From a virus: a stretch of DNA of 54,944 bases. The position numbers and the translations under genes were made by a program. The DNA is taken from positions 1 through 54,944 of IMG/VR virus record IMGVR_UViG_3300015371_000046; one strand, 5' to 3'. The notes beneath the pieces are model-generated. The model did not search any database. It was not told the DNA's origin and saw only the letters and a program-made list of their open reading frames with translations. How positions within the stretch are numbered: position 1 is the first letter of the stretch; the number at the start of each line of letters is the position of its first letter. This document shows, one piece after another, positions 7,385 to 14,763 of this stretch.

Positions 7385-8663
7385 TCCCGTCATCCAACCA
7401 CCAACCCCAGTAATCCGTCAGACCGATACCCCAGAGGAAGTCGCGCATACCCTTGCGAATGTGCAGAAGATTTTCGACAAGGTAGCTCCGCACATGGGCG
7501 ACGCTCCAAAACCAGAGCCACCAAAAGTCGAGGTTCCTACGGTGCAACAGCCGACAGAATCAGCCACAGAACCAGTAAAGACAGAAGAACCGTCCACAGC
7601 CCCAGAATCACCAGAACCCGCCGTGACGGTTGAGCCGTCCAAAATCCCTTCATTCATCGAGAAAGCCTTAGCCGTAGAAGAAAGTCAACCAGAATCGCCT
7701 AAACCTGTAGATGATCTACCCGAAGAACTACCCACGTTTAAGACCCCGGAAGAATCCAAAAACAACTGGAGACAGTTCCGTGACAAGTACAAACAACTCA
7801 AAACCGAACTGGACGCAATCAAGTCTCAGCCTCGTGGAACGGACGAAAAGACGACACAGGAGCTTGAGTACTTAAGGAACCAGACAAAGGAACTGTCACA
7901 AACCCTGTCACGGCTGGGGGTAGAACGTCACAGCGAGTTTCAGCAGAAGATCATCGCCCCAATGACAGCGGCGTGGAACGATGCCGCTGGGATTGTGCAG
8001 GCAGCAGGAGGTAACCCGCAGGACTTGGCTAAAGCCATGGCGTTGAGTGGTCGGGCGCACTTTGAAGCCATGGACGAAATCTTTTCAGGGTTGCCAGAGA
8101 CAGCAAAGTTGGAGGCGACTGAAGCCATCCGTGCCTACCGTAAATTGGACAATCAGAGGAGAGCGGCACTGGCAGACGCACCCAAAACCGCTCAGGCACT
8201 CCAGAAAGCCGATCTGGAACGCCAGTACGCACAGGTTGAAAGTCAACGTGAAGAAATGAAGCGGCTGTGGGAAGATGCCGGCCGTAAACTGCGGGATGAA
8301 GCCAAGGTCGAGGTCTTACAGAAAAGTACCGATCCTGACGCTAAATGGTGGAACGAACAGGCCGATCAGTTGGAGGAAACGAGCCGAAAACTGTTCCTTG
8401 AGAACACCGATATGGGTAAAGTAGCCATTGCCATGCGGTTGGCGCCGATGGTGGACGTTTACCGTAAACTTTGGTTGGCAACCCGTCAGGAGTTGGGCAA
8501 AAAAGAGTCAATCATCAAAGAGAAGTTTGGAAGTGAACCGAATCTGAGCGAGAGCGGTGGGAACATCCGCGGGAACGGTGCGTCACTGGACGAAGACCTT
8601 AAAAAGCCGTTTGCAGACGTATTCCTGAAGAAGTTCCACGAACTACGCGCCACAGGAAGATGA
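7371..8663 (+). CDS. Putative scaffolding protein
   Basis: A 430-residue protein. The first 130 residues are acidic and rich in Pro, Glu, Thr and Val (probably disordered). The rest is charged helix and coiled coil (TELDAIKSQPRG, QVESQREEMKRLWEDAGRK). There is no enzyme motif. Order portal, this gene, capsid, with this composition, matches phage scaffolding proteins that guide capsid assembly and are then lost. The call rests on position and composition only. Confidence 0.65.
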   Translation: MATSDPVIQPPTPVIRQTDTPEEVAHTLANVQKIFDKVAPHMGDAPKPEPPKVEVPTVQQPTESATEPVKTEEPSTAPESPEPAVTVEPSKIPSFIEKALAVEESQPESPKPVDDLPEELPTFKTPEESKNNWRQFRDKYKQLKTELDAIKSQPRGTDEKTTQELEYLRNQTKELSQTLSRLGVERHSEFQQKIIAPMTAAWNDAAGIVQAAGGNPQDLAKAMALSGRAHFEAMDEIFSGLPETAKLEATEAIRAYRKLDNQRRAALADAPKTAQALQKADLERQYAQVESQREEMKRLWEDAGRKLRDEAKVEVLQKSTDPDAKWWNEQADQLEETSRKLFLENTDMGKVAIAMRLAPMVDVYRKLWLATRQELGKKESIIKEKFGSEPNLSESGGNIRGNGASLDEDLKKPFADVFLKKFHELRATGR

Positions 8664-8666
8664 TGC

Positions 8667-8695
8667 TTGACAATTCCCTAACGACTCAGTAGTAA
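8667..8695 (+). promoter_or_regulatory. Candidate sigma70 promoter before the small head genes
   Basis: TTGACA (8667-8672), a 17-base spacer and TAGTAA (8690-8695). The segment ATGCTTGACAATTC (8663-8676) is identical to the one at the promoter for the gene at 52583. The next ATG (8705) is nine bases after the -10 box, with an AAGGTG that could serve as a ribosome site. The -10 box is weak. Confidence 0.5.
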
Positions 8696-8704
8696 GGTGT
8701 TCCC

Positions 8705-8902
8705 ATGAGTCAAAAAATGAGTATGGGCATGGGAAAAGGTTGCAACTGCAACGTCAGTGGTGCAGGAAGTTTAGGCGCGGCAATTCCGGCAATGGGTCAT
8801 GCTACCAGCCGTCCGGGGCTTCCAGCGTGCGACCGTGAAAACATCGGGAGCGCAAAAATCTACAAGCGAACCCCTGGCGCGGCGCGATTCAAAAAGAAGT
8901 GA
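8705..8902 (+). CDS. Small glycine/methionine-rich protein
   Basis: A 65-residue protein beginning MSQKMSMGMGKGCNCN, then a Gly/Ala segment and a basic C-terminus (PGAARFKKK). I recognise no family. It is the first of five tiny genes between scaffold and capsid, each overlapping or nearly touching the next. It follows a candidate promoter. Confidence 0.6.
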   Translation: MSQKMSMGMGKGCNCNVSGAGSLGAAIPAMGHATSRPGLPACDRENIGSAKIYKRTPGAARFKKK

Positions 8903-9051
8903 ACCCTCCAAAACCTCCTCTGGGACACAAAACCCAGATCAAGAATTTCAAGACCGGCGGGTTGCGCACCAAGAACCCGTTCTATTCCATGACCGGCAGT
9001 ATCGCCGCTACCGAAAAACGGCGTAAACCCAAAATGCCGGGATTCAAATGA
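8899..9051 (+). CDS. Very small basic protein
   Basis: Fifty residues from a GTG that overlaps the previous stop (GTGA). Basic and proline-containing: NPPKPPLGHK at the start, EKRRKPKMPGFK at the end. It is translationally coupled on both sides, since its end overlaps the next ATG. Function unknown. Confidence 0.5.
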   Translation: MNPPKPPLGHKTQIKNFKTGGLRTKNPFYSMTGSIAATEKRRKPKMPGFK

Positions 9052-9212
9052 CCGTTTACAAAATCATGTACGGCGGCACCGCGGTGGTTGGCATCGTGGT
9101 CAGCAAAGACGGGAACACCAATTCTGATCAGGCGTTAGCGAACTGGAACTCGGCCAACCCAAGCTACGAGGGTGACAGTGCCGAATCAGCCCCTTTTCTT
9201 GAACAACCATGA
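9048..9212 (+). CDS. Very small protein, possible fold with beta hairpin
   Basis: Fifty-four residues starting in an ATGA overlap: MTVYKIMYGGTAVVGIVVSK, then a polar Asn/Ser-rich part. It is possibly a small virion decoration or assembly protein given its position just before the capsid gene, but nothing proves this. Confidence 0.5.
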   Translation: MTVYKIMYGGTAVVGIVVSKDGNTNSDQALANWNSANPSYEGDSAESAPFLEQP

Positions 9213-9262
9213 AGAAGAAAAACCGAAAAGGTAAAAAGCCACCACCACCGATAGGATATTAA
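9209..9262 (+). CDS. Mini-ORF, 17 residues
   Basis: MKKKNRKGKKPPPPIGY, starting in an ATGA overlap. It may be a translation-coupling peptide between its neighbours and not a functional protein. Reported because the chain of overlapping starts runs through it. Confidence 0.25.
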   Translation: MKKKNRKGKKPPPPIGY

Positions 9263-9264
9263 CC

Positions 9265-9432
9265 ATGCAAAACCTCGGACTCGTACTACTCGTATTCTCG
9301 TTTGTCTGCTTCGTAATCGCCTGTTTCCAAGTAGCAGCCCCTTGGTGGAACAAGCTGATTGCGGCAGGACTGGCGTTCTTAGTCGCTGCCAATCTCTTTG
9401 GCGGTTTAGCCGCCCTCCATTACATACGTTAA
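9265..9432 (+). CDS. Small membrane protein with two hydrophobic segments
   Basis: Fifty-five residues with two probable membrane helices: LGLVLLVFSFVCFVIACF, and from about residue 32 LIAAGLAFLVAANLFGGL. A short polar turn with WWNK lies between. It starts two bases after the mini-ORF stop. A small two-helix membrane protein in a head operon could be a second holin or a membrane-active factor; that is inference. Its stop codon overlaps the stop of an opposite-strand ORF. Confidence 0.55.
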   Translation: MQNLGLVLLVFSFVCFVIACFQVAAPWWNKLIAAGLAFLVAANLFGGLAALHYIR

Positions 9433-9575
9433 GCAGCCGGATCGGTTTGGAGAATGTGATCCCTGTTCTTGGCGATCATCATCCTGCCATACTCGGTGCT
9501 GATTAGTTTATCGCTCTCTTCAGTCTGATCGTACAGTTCAGGAGCGGTTTCGTGGACTTGATCTTCTTCTGCCAT
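9429..9575 (-). CDS. Small acidic ORF on the opposite strand
   Basis: Forty-eight residues: MAEEDQVHETAPELYDQTEE, then a helix-like part with YGRMMIAKNRDH. It is the only minus-strand ORF in the head region that fills otherwise empty DNA instead of shadowing a gene. It is tail-to-tail with the membrane protein gene, with stop codons overlapping. There is no strong ribosome site. If not a protein, the transcript could act as antisense RNA to the capsid leader. Confidence 0.35.
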   Translation of the reverse strand: MAEEDQVHETAPELYDQTEESDKLISTEYGRMMIAKNRDHILQTDPAA

Positions 9576-9585
9576 AATTAAAAAG

Positions 9586-9613
9586 ATTGACAGACTGAAG
9601 TTTATCTGTCAAT
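9586..9613. promoter_or_regulatory. Perfect inverted repeat upstream of the capsid gene
   Basis: ATTGACAGA (9586-9594) and TCTGTCAAT (9605-9613) are perfect complements separated by ten bases. The left arm contains a TTGACA -35-like hexamer, with only a poor -10 candidate 17 bases on. It could be an operator, or a hairpin in the transcripts of either strand. Confidence 0.4.
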
Positions 9614-9803
9614 AACCATTTCGACGTTACAGGCGTCCCGTCAACGCCAATTCGTGGTAGCCATAAAATAGTTCGCCGCCACGCGAACAAAAGCCAGCGA
9701 CTGATCTAGGTCGGAAACCAGTCACCCGACAAAAGCGATTGCCACTTCGCTTTGCGTCTTGGGCCATCAATCGCTGGTAGTCAGAACGAAAGGACAAAAT
9801 TTT
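9614..9803 (+). promoter_or_regulatory. Structured leader of the capsid gene
   Basis: A 190-base non-coding stretch with several inverted repeats. GTTCGC (9671-9676) pairs with GCGAAC (9683-9688). AAAGCGA (9732-9738) pairs with TCGCTTT (9747-9753). AGCGATTG (9734-9741) pairs with CAATCGCT (9768-9775). The last two share their left arm, so they exclude each other. A ribosome site (AAAGGA, about 9789-9794) follows about ten bases before the capsid ATG. This looks like translational control of a highly expressed gene, but no known riboswitch is recognised. Confidence 0.45.
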
Positions 9804-11000
9804 ATGGCATGTACGGATACAATCAAAAATGCCTTCTATGCCCTTACCGGGCAAGTATCCCCTCGTCTGTATAACCGCATCAGTATCAATGATCCGTGGG
9901 TGGCGTATGTCGAGAAGGCCGAGTGGCCTACCGGCATGGGTTTTACCATCAACTCAATGACGCTGGAGCGCAGTTTGACAGATACGGAAGACGGAACGGA
10001 ATGGACAGCAGCTACCCCCTCTGGAAGCGGAGATACCGCAACCACGAACAATAACTGTTTGCCTACCCCGGAAATCCTGAAATTCGGTCAGACCCTGACC
10101 AGTTTCACCATGTACCGCAGGAATATCCAGACGGAGAACTTCTGCATTAACGATCTGCAAAACGATTTCATGATCTCGCAGACGTTGAGCAACGTCATGG
10201 ATCAACTGGAAACCGTCACCGAATGGGTGTGGTCGAACCGGTTCCAAAACGAATACATGGCTCTGTGTGATCACAAGGTCACAGAAAAACAGACCGGGTT
10301 CAATATCGGTGGAACCACCTTCGACTTCGCCGGAGCACCGCCGACATCACGCCTGCTCAACGGGACACTTGAACAAATCTACATGCAGCTCGTCCTGGAC
10401 GGGGCGGTTGCGACCAGTGGCGCCATTGGAAAAGGTGCAAATGATCAACCGATCTTTGCGCTGTTTACCGATGCGACAACGAGTCGTGATCTTATCCGGC
10501 AAGATCCAGAGCTTCGTATGGACTTCCGGTATGCTGATCCGGATAAACTCATCAACACGCTTGGCACGCCTTATTCCTACAACGGATTTAAGCATGTCTG
10601 GCTGAAATTCCCGCCTCGGTACGATGCGAGCGGGAACAGGGTTTACCCGTACTCGGCACCACTGGCGACCACCAAGGGTTGGAAACGAACCGTAAACGCC
10701 GCGTACATCTACGCGCCGTATCAGGTTTCGTTCATCTTTATCCCGACCGTGTTCACCTGTCTGTACGAGCGGCCTTCGACCAATCCCGGTGGAGGCATCA
10801 AGTTCGATTACGCCAGTCACATGGGCGAGTTTCAGTTCCTGGTCATCCCTGACAAGGAATGCAATCCTCGCGGTGAACTGGGCTTCTTTGACGCTCTTTA
10901 TGCGAGCGCAAGCCAGCCTGGTCACACCTACCTTGGCTGGGCAATCGCTCACTTGAACTGCCCGCCACTGCGGACGCCATTGCCGTCCTGCTACTCGTAA
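9804..11000 (+). CDS. Putative major capsid protein
   Basis: A 398-residue protein. ATG 9804 is chosen over the in-frame TTG 9759 because AAAGGA lies at good spacing and residues before the ATG fall in the leader hairpins. It has mixed beta/alpha composition, no membrane or catalytic motif, and several cysteines (NNNCLPTPE, CNPRGELGF, near C-terminal CPPL and SCYS). It follows the scaffold, has its own long leader and is followed by a hairpin, as expected for the major head protein. The call is from position and size, not from a recognised HK97 motif. Confidence 0.7.
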   Translation: MACTDTIKNAFYALTGQVSPRLYNRISINDPWVAYVEKAEWPTGMGFTINSMTLERSLTDTEDGTEWTAATPSGSGDTATTNNNCLPTPEILKFGQTLTSFTMYRRNIQTENFCINDLQNDFMISQTLSNVMDQLETVTEWVWSNRFQNEYMALCDHKVTEKQTGFNIGGTTFDFAGAPPTSRLLNGTLEQIYMQLVLDGAVATSGAIGKGANDQPIFALFTDATTSRDLIRQDPELRMDFRYADPDKLINTLGTPYSYNGFKHVWLKFPPRYDASGNRVYPYSAPLATTKGWKRTVNAAYIYAPYQVSFIFIPTVFTCLYERPSTNPGGGIKFDYASHMGEFQFLVIPDKECNPRGELGFFDALYASASQPGHTYLGWAIAHLNCPPLRTPLPSCYS

Positions 11001-11005
11001 GAGTG

Positions 11006-11057
11006 TGCTAATAACGCCGGTCTAAGGAACACGCCTTTAGGCCGGCTGATTAGCGCA
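11006..11057 (+). terminator. Long imperfect hairpin after the capsid gene
   Basis: An inverted repeat with GCCGG..CTAAGG pairing to CCTTTAGGCCGGC around a short ACACG loop. It extends outward through TGCTAAT and ATTAGCGCA. It fills the gap between the capsid stop and the next ATG. No T-run follows, so it may be an attenuator or an RNA 3'-end stabiliser more than a full terminator. Confidence 0.5.
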
Positions 11058-11062
11058 TTGTT

Positions 11063-11425
11063 ATGAAGCCAGGACGATACGATCTCCCCATAATCTGGCG
11101 GGGATCAACCTACCCCGAAATCACCTTTACCTGGCTGGATGCCAACGGTAAACCGACCAATCTGAATGGGTGGATACCACGGGCACGCAGTCTGAACATA
11201 GATTTTAGTCCTGTGGTCGTGGATGAAGCCAATGGGGTGACCAAGATCAGTTTTACCAAGGATCAGACCGGCAGAATGAAGCTGGGCATCGAATGGTGGG
11301 ACTGGGTTTTTGAGCATGTCGGTGGTGGCGCTAACGCGGTAAGAACAGACCCTCTGCTTCGGGGAACAGTAGAGATCAAAGACCCGGCAACAACAACAGG
11401 AGGGGAGCAACCTTTCAATGGCTGA
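11063..11425 (+). CDS. Small fibre-associated beta-domain protein
   Basis: A 120-residue protein. The start (YDLPIIWRGSTYPEITFTW, then DANGKPTNLNG) is the pattern of small beta-sandwich domains at the base of phage fibres and receptor-binding proteins. Those domains typically begin with a short polar leader, an RG.T step and a D.NG.P..L.G turn. It overlaps the start of the collagen-like fibre gene by eight bases. It is likely a connector or fibre-base protein. Confidence 0.6.
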   Translation: MKPGRYDLPIIWRGSTYPEITFTWLDANGKPTNLNGWIPRARSLNIDFSPVVVDEANGVTKISFTKDQTGRMKLGIEWWDWVFEHVGGGANAVRTDPLLRGTVEIKDPATTTGGEQPFNG

Positions 11426-14144
11426 TGACACATTTGGTGGCGTAGTAATAGATCGGCCCGAGCCGGATGTAATCGTGGTCATCAATCAGGGTGGGCACGG
11501 TGGCGGTCAAAGCGGGTTTAGCGGCTATTCAGGCAGCGGTGGCAGCAGTGAAAATCCAGGAGCCAGCGGGTATAGTGGTCGATCAGGATTTAGTGGTCCC
11601 CGCGGTCTGAGTGGGTTCAGCGGATACAGCAGTTCCAGTGGTTACAGCGGATATTCAGGGCTGGGACCAAGTGGGTTTTCAGGGTATTCAGGCGCATCGG
11701 GTATTTCAGGTCCAGGTGGAGGTAATTCGGGCTACTCAGGGTACTCAGGACTGGATGGAACGTTTTCTGCCAGCGGGTATTCCGGTTACAGTGGGTTCTC
11801 AAGCCGAAGCGGGTTTTCAGGGTTCTCTGGAAGTGGGGTTTCCGGTTACAGCGGATATTCGGGATATTCGGGTCAAACCGTTTCAGGGTTCTCAGGATTT
11901 AGCGGGTTTGGTCAGAGTGGGTTTAGCGGGTTTTCTTCCCAGAGTGGGTTTAGTGGATTTTCGGGTAAAAGTGGGTATTCCGGTGGACCGTCCGGGTTCA
12001 GCGGGTTTTCAGGCACAGGAAGTCCTCCGGGCGGTACCACTGGCAACTTCCAGTACAACGATGGTGCGGGCGGATATGCTGGGTCGCCATATCTCAACGC
12101 TGACGTTGCAGCAAACACGTTTGCCACCAATACCAGGTTCTTTTTCCAGGACGTAACTGATCCAACCAAAACAGTTAGGTTCGATACAGCTCCAATTCCT
12201 TCGGGCGGCAACGTCATCATCAGGGTTCAGGGCACTTCCACAACGGTTATCGCCAATCCTGCAACATCTAATAATTTCGTAACCGGGATTGGGGCAAGCG
12301 GGGACGTTACCAAGGCGCAACCGACCTTTTCAAACTTAGCTGGGTTGGCAACCTACGGGCAGATGGATCGGAGCACCACTGTTCTGGCCGAGACCAACAT
12401 CATCACCATTGCTGCCAATACCAAGGTCAAAAGTCAGGCCAGCGGCACTCTGACCACGATCGCTTTCAGCGGTGGCGATAATCAACAGCAGGGTCGCAGG
12501 CTGGATTTGGATGTCACCGGTGGTCCGTACACGCTTTCAATCCCGACCAGTCGTCGGATCGGTGAAACTGGTACCGTTAATTCCATTGCGATCTCAGCCG
12601 GTTATCACGAATTTTCATGGGAATATATCAATGGCGAGTACGTTTTGTCGGATTCCGTTCCGGGCACAACCACAGGGACAGGAACAAGCGGTTACTCAGG
12701 CTACAGCGGCAGAAGCGGGTATTCAGCTTACTCGGGCTTCAGCGGAGCTACCGGAGCAGGCTCAAGCGGTTTCTCGGGCTTTAGCGGGCCGGGTTCAAGC
12801 GGATTTTCAGGCTACAGCGCCCCTAATCTTCTCACTTTCTCTACTCACAACGACACCGATTACACCCTGATTCTAGCTGATGCCAATACTGGCATCATCA
12901 TGGCGTCCAGTGCGGCTCATAATCTGACCGTACCTACCAATGCTAGCGTTCCATTTGCATTGGGAACACAAATCCCTATCGAGCAAGGCGGAACTGGAGT
13001 TGTATCCGTAGTACCAGCAGCAGGAGTGACCTTGCAGGGTGCTTCAACCACCAGTGGTCAATATTCCTGCGTTGTTCTGATTAAGCAGGCCTCAAATACA
13101 TGGTTGGTAGCCAAGACTGGAACTTCTGGGTACTCAGGATACTCAGGCGGGGCTGGATCTGCCGGTTCAAGCGGATTTTCAGGGTACAGCGGTGGTGGAC
13201 CTTCAGGCTTTAGCGGATATTCCGGTCCGGGGTCCAGTGGATTTAGTGGATATTCGTCATTCAGCGGGTTCAGTGGAAAAAGTGGTTACAGTGGTTACAG
13301 CGCACCACAGCTTCTGACGTTCTCAACTCAGACTGACACCGATTACACTTTGGTGGCTGGCGATGCCAATACTGGTGTCAAGATGAGCAGCAGTTCGGCT
13401 CATAATCTCACGGTCCCACCAAATTCAAGTGTGGCGTTTGCTATTGGAACACAGATACCAGTAGAACAGGCAGGAACTGGTATTGTTTCAATCGTTGCGG
13501 GGGCAGGCGTGACTCTACAAGGAGCTGCTGCAACTAGCGGACAATATTCATTGGTTGTTTTAATAAAACAAGCTACGGATACATGGCTGGTAGGAAATGG
13601 AAACTCTGGTTATTCAGGATACAGTGGATCGTCAGGTATTAGCGGTTATTCAGGTTATAGTGGATTCTCAGCTTTCAGTGGTTTTTCAGGAACAGGAGGA
13701 TGGACTAAATTCACCGTAACTGGATCGGATGTAACAACAACTGGACAGACGTTAGTTGACATCACAGGTCTTGTAAGTGGAACTCTTTCTAACAGCACTC
13801 TATATTCCATTAGGGCAGAACTATACATTGGTACTTCTAATGTAGTCACTGGAACACAATACGGGATTCATCTTGGTGGAACTGGTGCGGCTGGAGTGGT
13901 TTCTTCTCTATTCACTAGCACTACGACTGCATTGGCCACTAATGGATGTACAGTGAATGCCGCAGATACTGCCACTAGCATTGTGTGTCTCACGGCATCC
14001 AATATAAATGGAGTAGCTGAGTTTAGGGGATTTGTTACTACAAGAAGCACTGGAACTGCCACAATTTCGATTCAACACCTTAAAGTAACCAGCGGAACCA
14101 GTACGGTGAAGATTGGTTCTTGGATGGAAATCAGACCAGCATAA
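11418..14144 (+). CDS. Collagen-like tail fibre with GFS/GYS repeats
   Basis: A 908-residue protein. After a short N-terminus come long runs of the tripeptide G-F-S or G-Y-S with occasional inserts (residues about 30-195, and further blocks near 420-470, 575-630 and 730-760). Gly at every third residue is collagen-like, but the aromatic X position is unusual. Two copies of a domain of about 95 residues sit between blocks; each holds DTDYTL, LADANTG or GDANTG, AHNLTVP and LQGA. The C-terminal 130 residues form a beta-rich head starting WTKFTVTG. It is probably a trimeric fibre. Confidence 0.8.
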   Translation: MADDTFGGVVIDRPEPDVIVVINQGGHGGGQSGFSGYSGSGGSSENPGASGYSGRSGFSGPRGLSGFSGYSSSSGYSGYSGLGPSGFSGYSGASGISGPGGGNSGYSGYSGLDGTFSASGYSGYSGFSSRSGFSGFSGSGVSGYSGYSGYSGQTVSGFSGFSGFGQSGFSGFSSQSGFSGFSGKSGYSGGPSGFSGFSGTGSPPGGTTGNFQYNDGAGGYAGSPYLNADVAANTFATNTRFFFQDVTDPTKTVRFDTAPIPSGGNVIIRVQGTSTTVIANPATSNNFVTGIGASGDVTKAQPTFSNLAGLATYGQMDRSTTVLAETNIITIAANTKVKSQASGTLTTIAFSGGDNQQQGRRLDLDVTGGPYTLSIPTSRRIGETGTVNSIAISAGYHEFSWEYINGEYVLSDSVPGTTTGTGTSGYSGYSGRSGYSAYSGFSGATGAGSSGFSGFSGPGSSGFSGYSAPNLLTFSTHNDTDYTLILADANTGIIMASSAAHNLTVPTNASVPFALGTQIPIEQGGTGVVSVVPAAGVTLQGASTTSGQYSCVVLIKQASNTWLVAKTGTSGYSGYSGGAGSAGSSGFSGYSGGGPSGFSGYSGPGSSGFSGYSSFSGFSGKSGYSGYSAPQLLTFSTQTDTDYTLVAGDANTGVKMSSSSAHNLTVPPNSSVAFAIGTQIPVEQAGTGIVSIVAGAGVTLQGAAATSGQYSLVVLIKQATDTWLVGNGNSGYSGYSGSSGISGYSGYSGFSAFSGFSGTGGWTKFTVTGSDVTTTGQTLVDITGLVSGTLSNSTLYSIRAELYIGTSNVVTGTQYGIHLGGTGAAGVVSSLFTSTTTALATNGCTVNAADTATSIVCLTASNINGVAEFRGFVTTRSTGTATISIQHLKVTSGTSTVKIGSWMEIRPA

Positions 14145-14145
14145 T

Positions 14146-14763
14146 ATGTTTCAAGGAATCCCAGCAATGATGGTAAGTGGAGGAGGCGCTTCGTCGGCGG
14201 CACCGACATGGACACAAAGAGCTACCGAGGATTTTAGTGGTCACACTAATTTATCTGATCTAACTACAAGTGGTAATTGGACATCTTACAATGGTTCCAT
14301 TGTCTATCTAACTGCTGATAATACAGGTATCAACAGTAGTGGAGTAGATAATCTTTACGGATATACAGGAGTATCGTTTACCGGTAATCAGTACTCGCAG
14401 GTGACTATGGCTACTGGTAGTGGTGGTGCGAAGTTTGTTGGAGTATCTGTTAGAGCAGTAACGGGACCATTTGGATACCTATTCTATTACGAAGGAACAA
14501 ATGCCAAACTAAACGCATGGGGGGCACTTCTTCAGAGCACACCTAAAAGCTACGTGGCTGGTAATAAATTACGGATTGAAGCTGTCGGATCAGGAAGCGC
14601 GACTAGACTTACATGCTATGAGGATACCGGCAGCGGGTGGGTGGCTGTATTTACCAGTATTGATCCAGGAGCTACTTATCACGATGGGGGTTCCCCTGGT
14701 TTATACGGATTTGGAGCAAATGATGGATTCCGTTATGACGACTGGAGCGCAGGAGATCAGTAA
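14146..14763 (+). CDS. Lectin-like fibre or spike protein
   Basis: A 205-residue protein starting at ATG 14146, one base after the fibre stop. The sequence has the pattern of a concanavalin-like jelly-roll: TEDFSGHTNLSDLT, then NWTSYNGSI, YSQVTMATG, GVSVRAV, KLRIEAVGSG, LTCYEDTGSGW and GLYGFGANDGFRYDDW. Such domains bind sugars or surfaces. It sits directly between two other receptor-binding candidates. Specific ligand unknown. Confidence 0.7.
   Translation: MFQGIPAMMVSGGGASSAAPTWTQRATEDFSGHTNLSDLTTSGNWTSYNGSIVYLTADNTGINSSGVDNLYGYTGVSFTGNQYSQVTMATGSGGAKFVGVSVRAVTGPFGYLFYYEGTNAKLNAWGALLQSTPKSYVAGNKLRIEAVGSGSATRLTCYEDTGSGWVAVFTSIDPGATYHDGGSPGLYGFGANDGFRYDDWSAGDQ

Noticed and set aside
10347-10952. 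Minus-strand 201-codon frame opposite the capsid gene
   Set aside because: No recognisable motif and fully antisense to a well-supported structural gene.
11500-14100. Many short frames on both strands over the fibre genes, and a CRISPR-like look
   Set aside because: They come from the regular Gly-Phe/Tyr-Ser codon pattern. Repeats are protein repeats with varied codons, without spacers or constant direct repeats.
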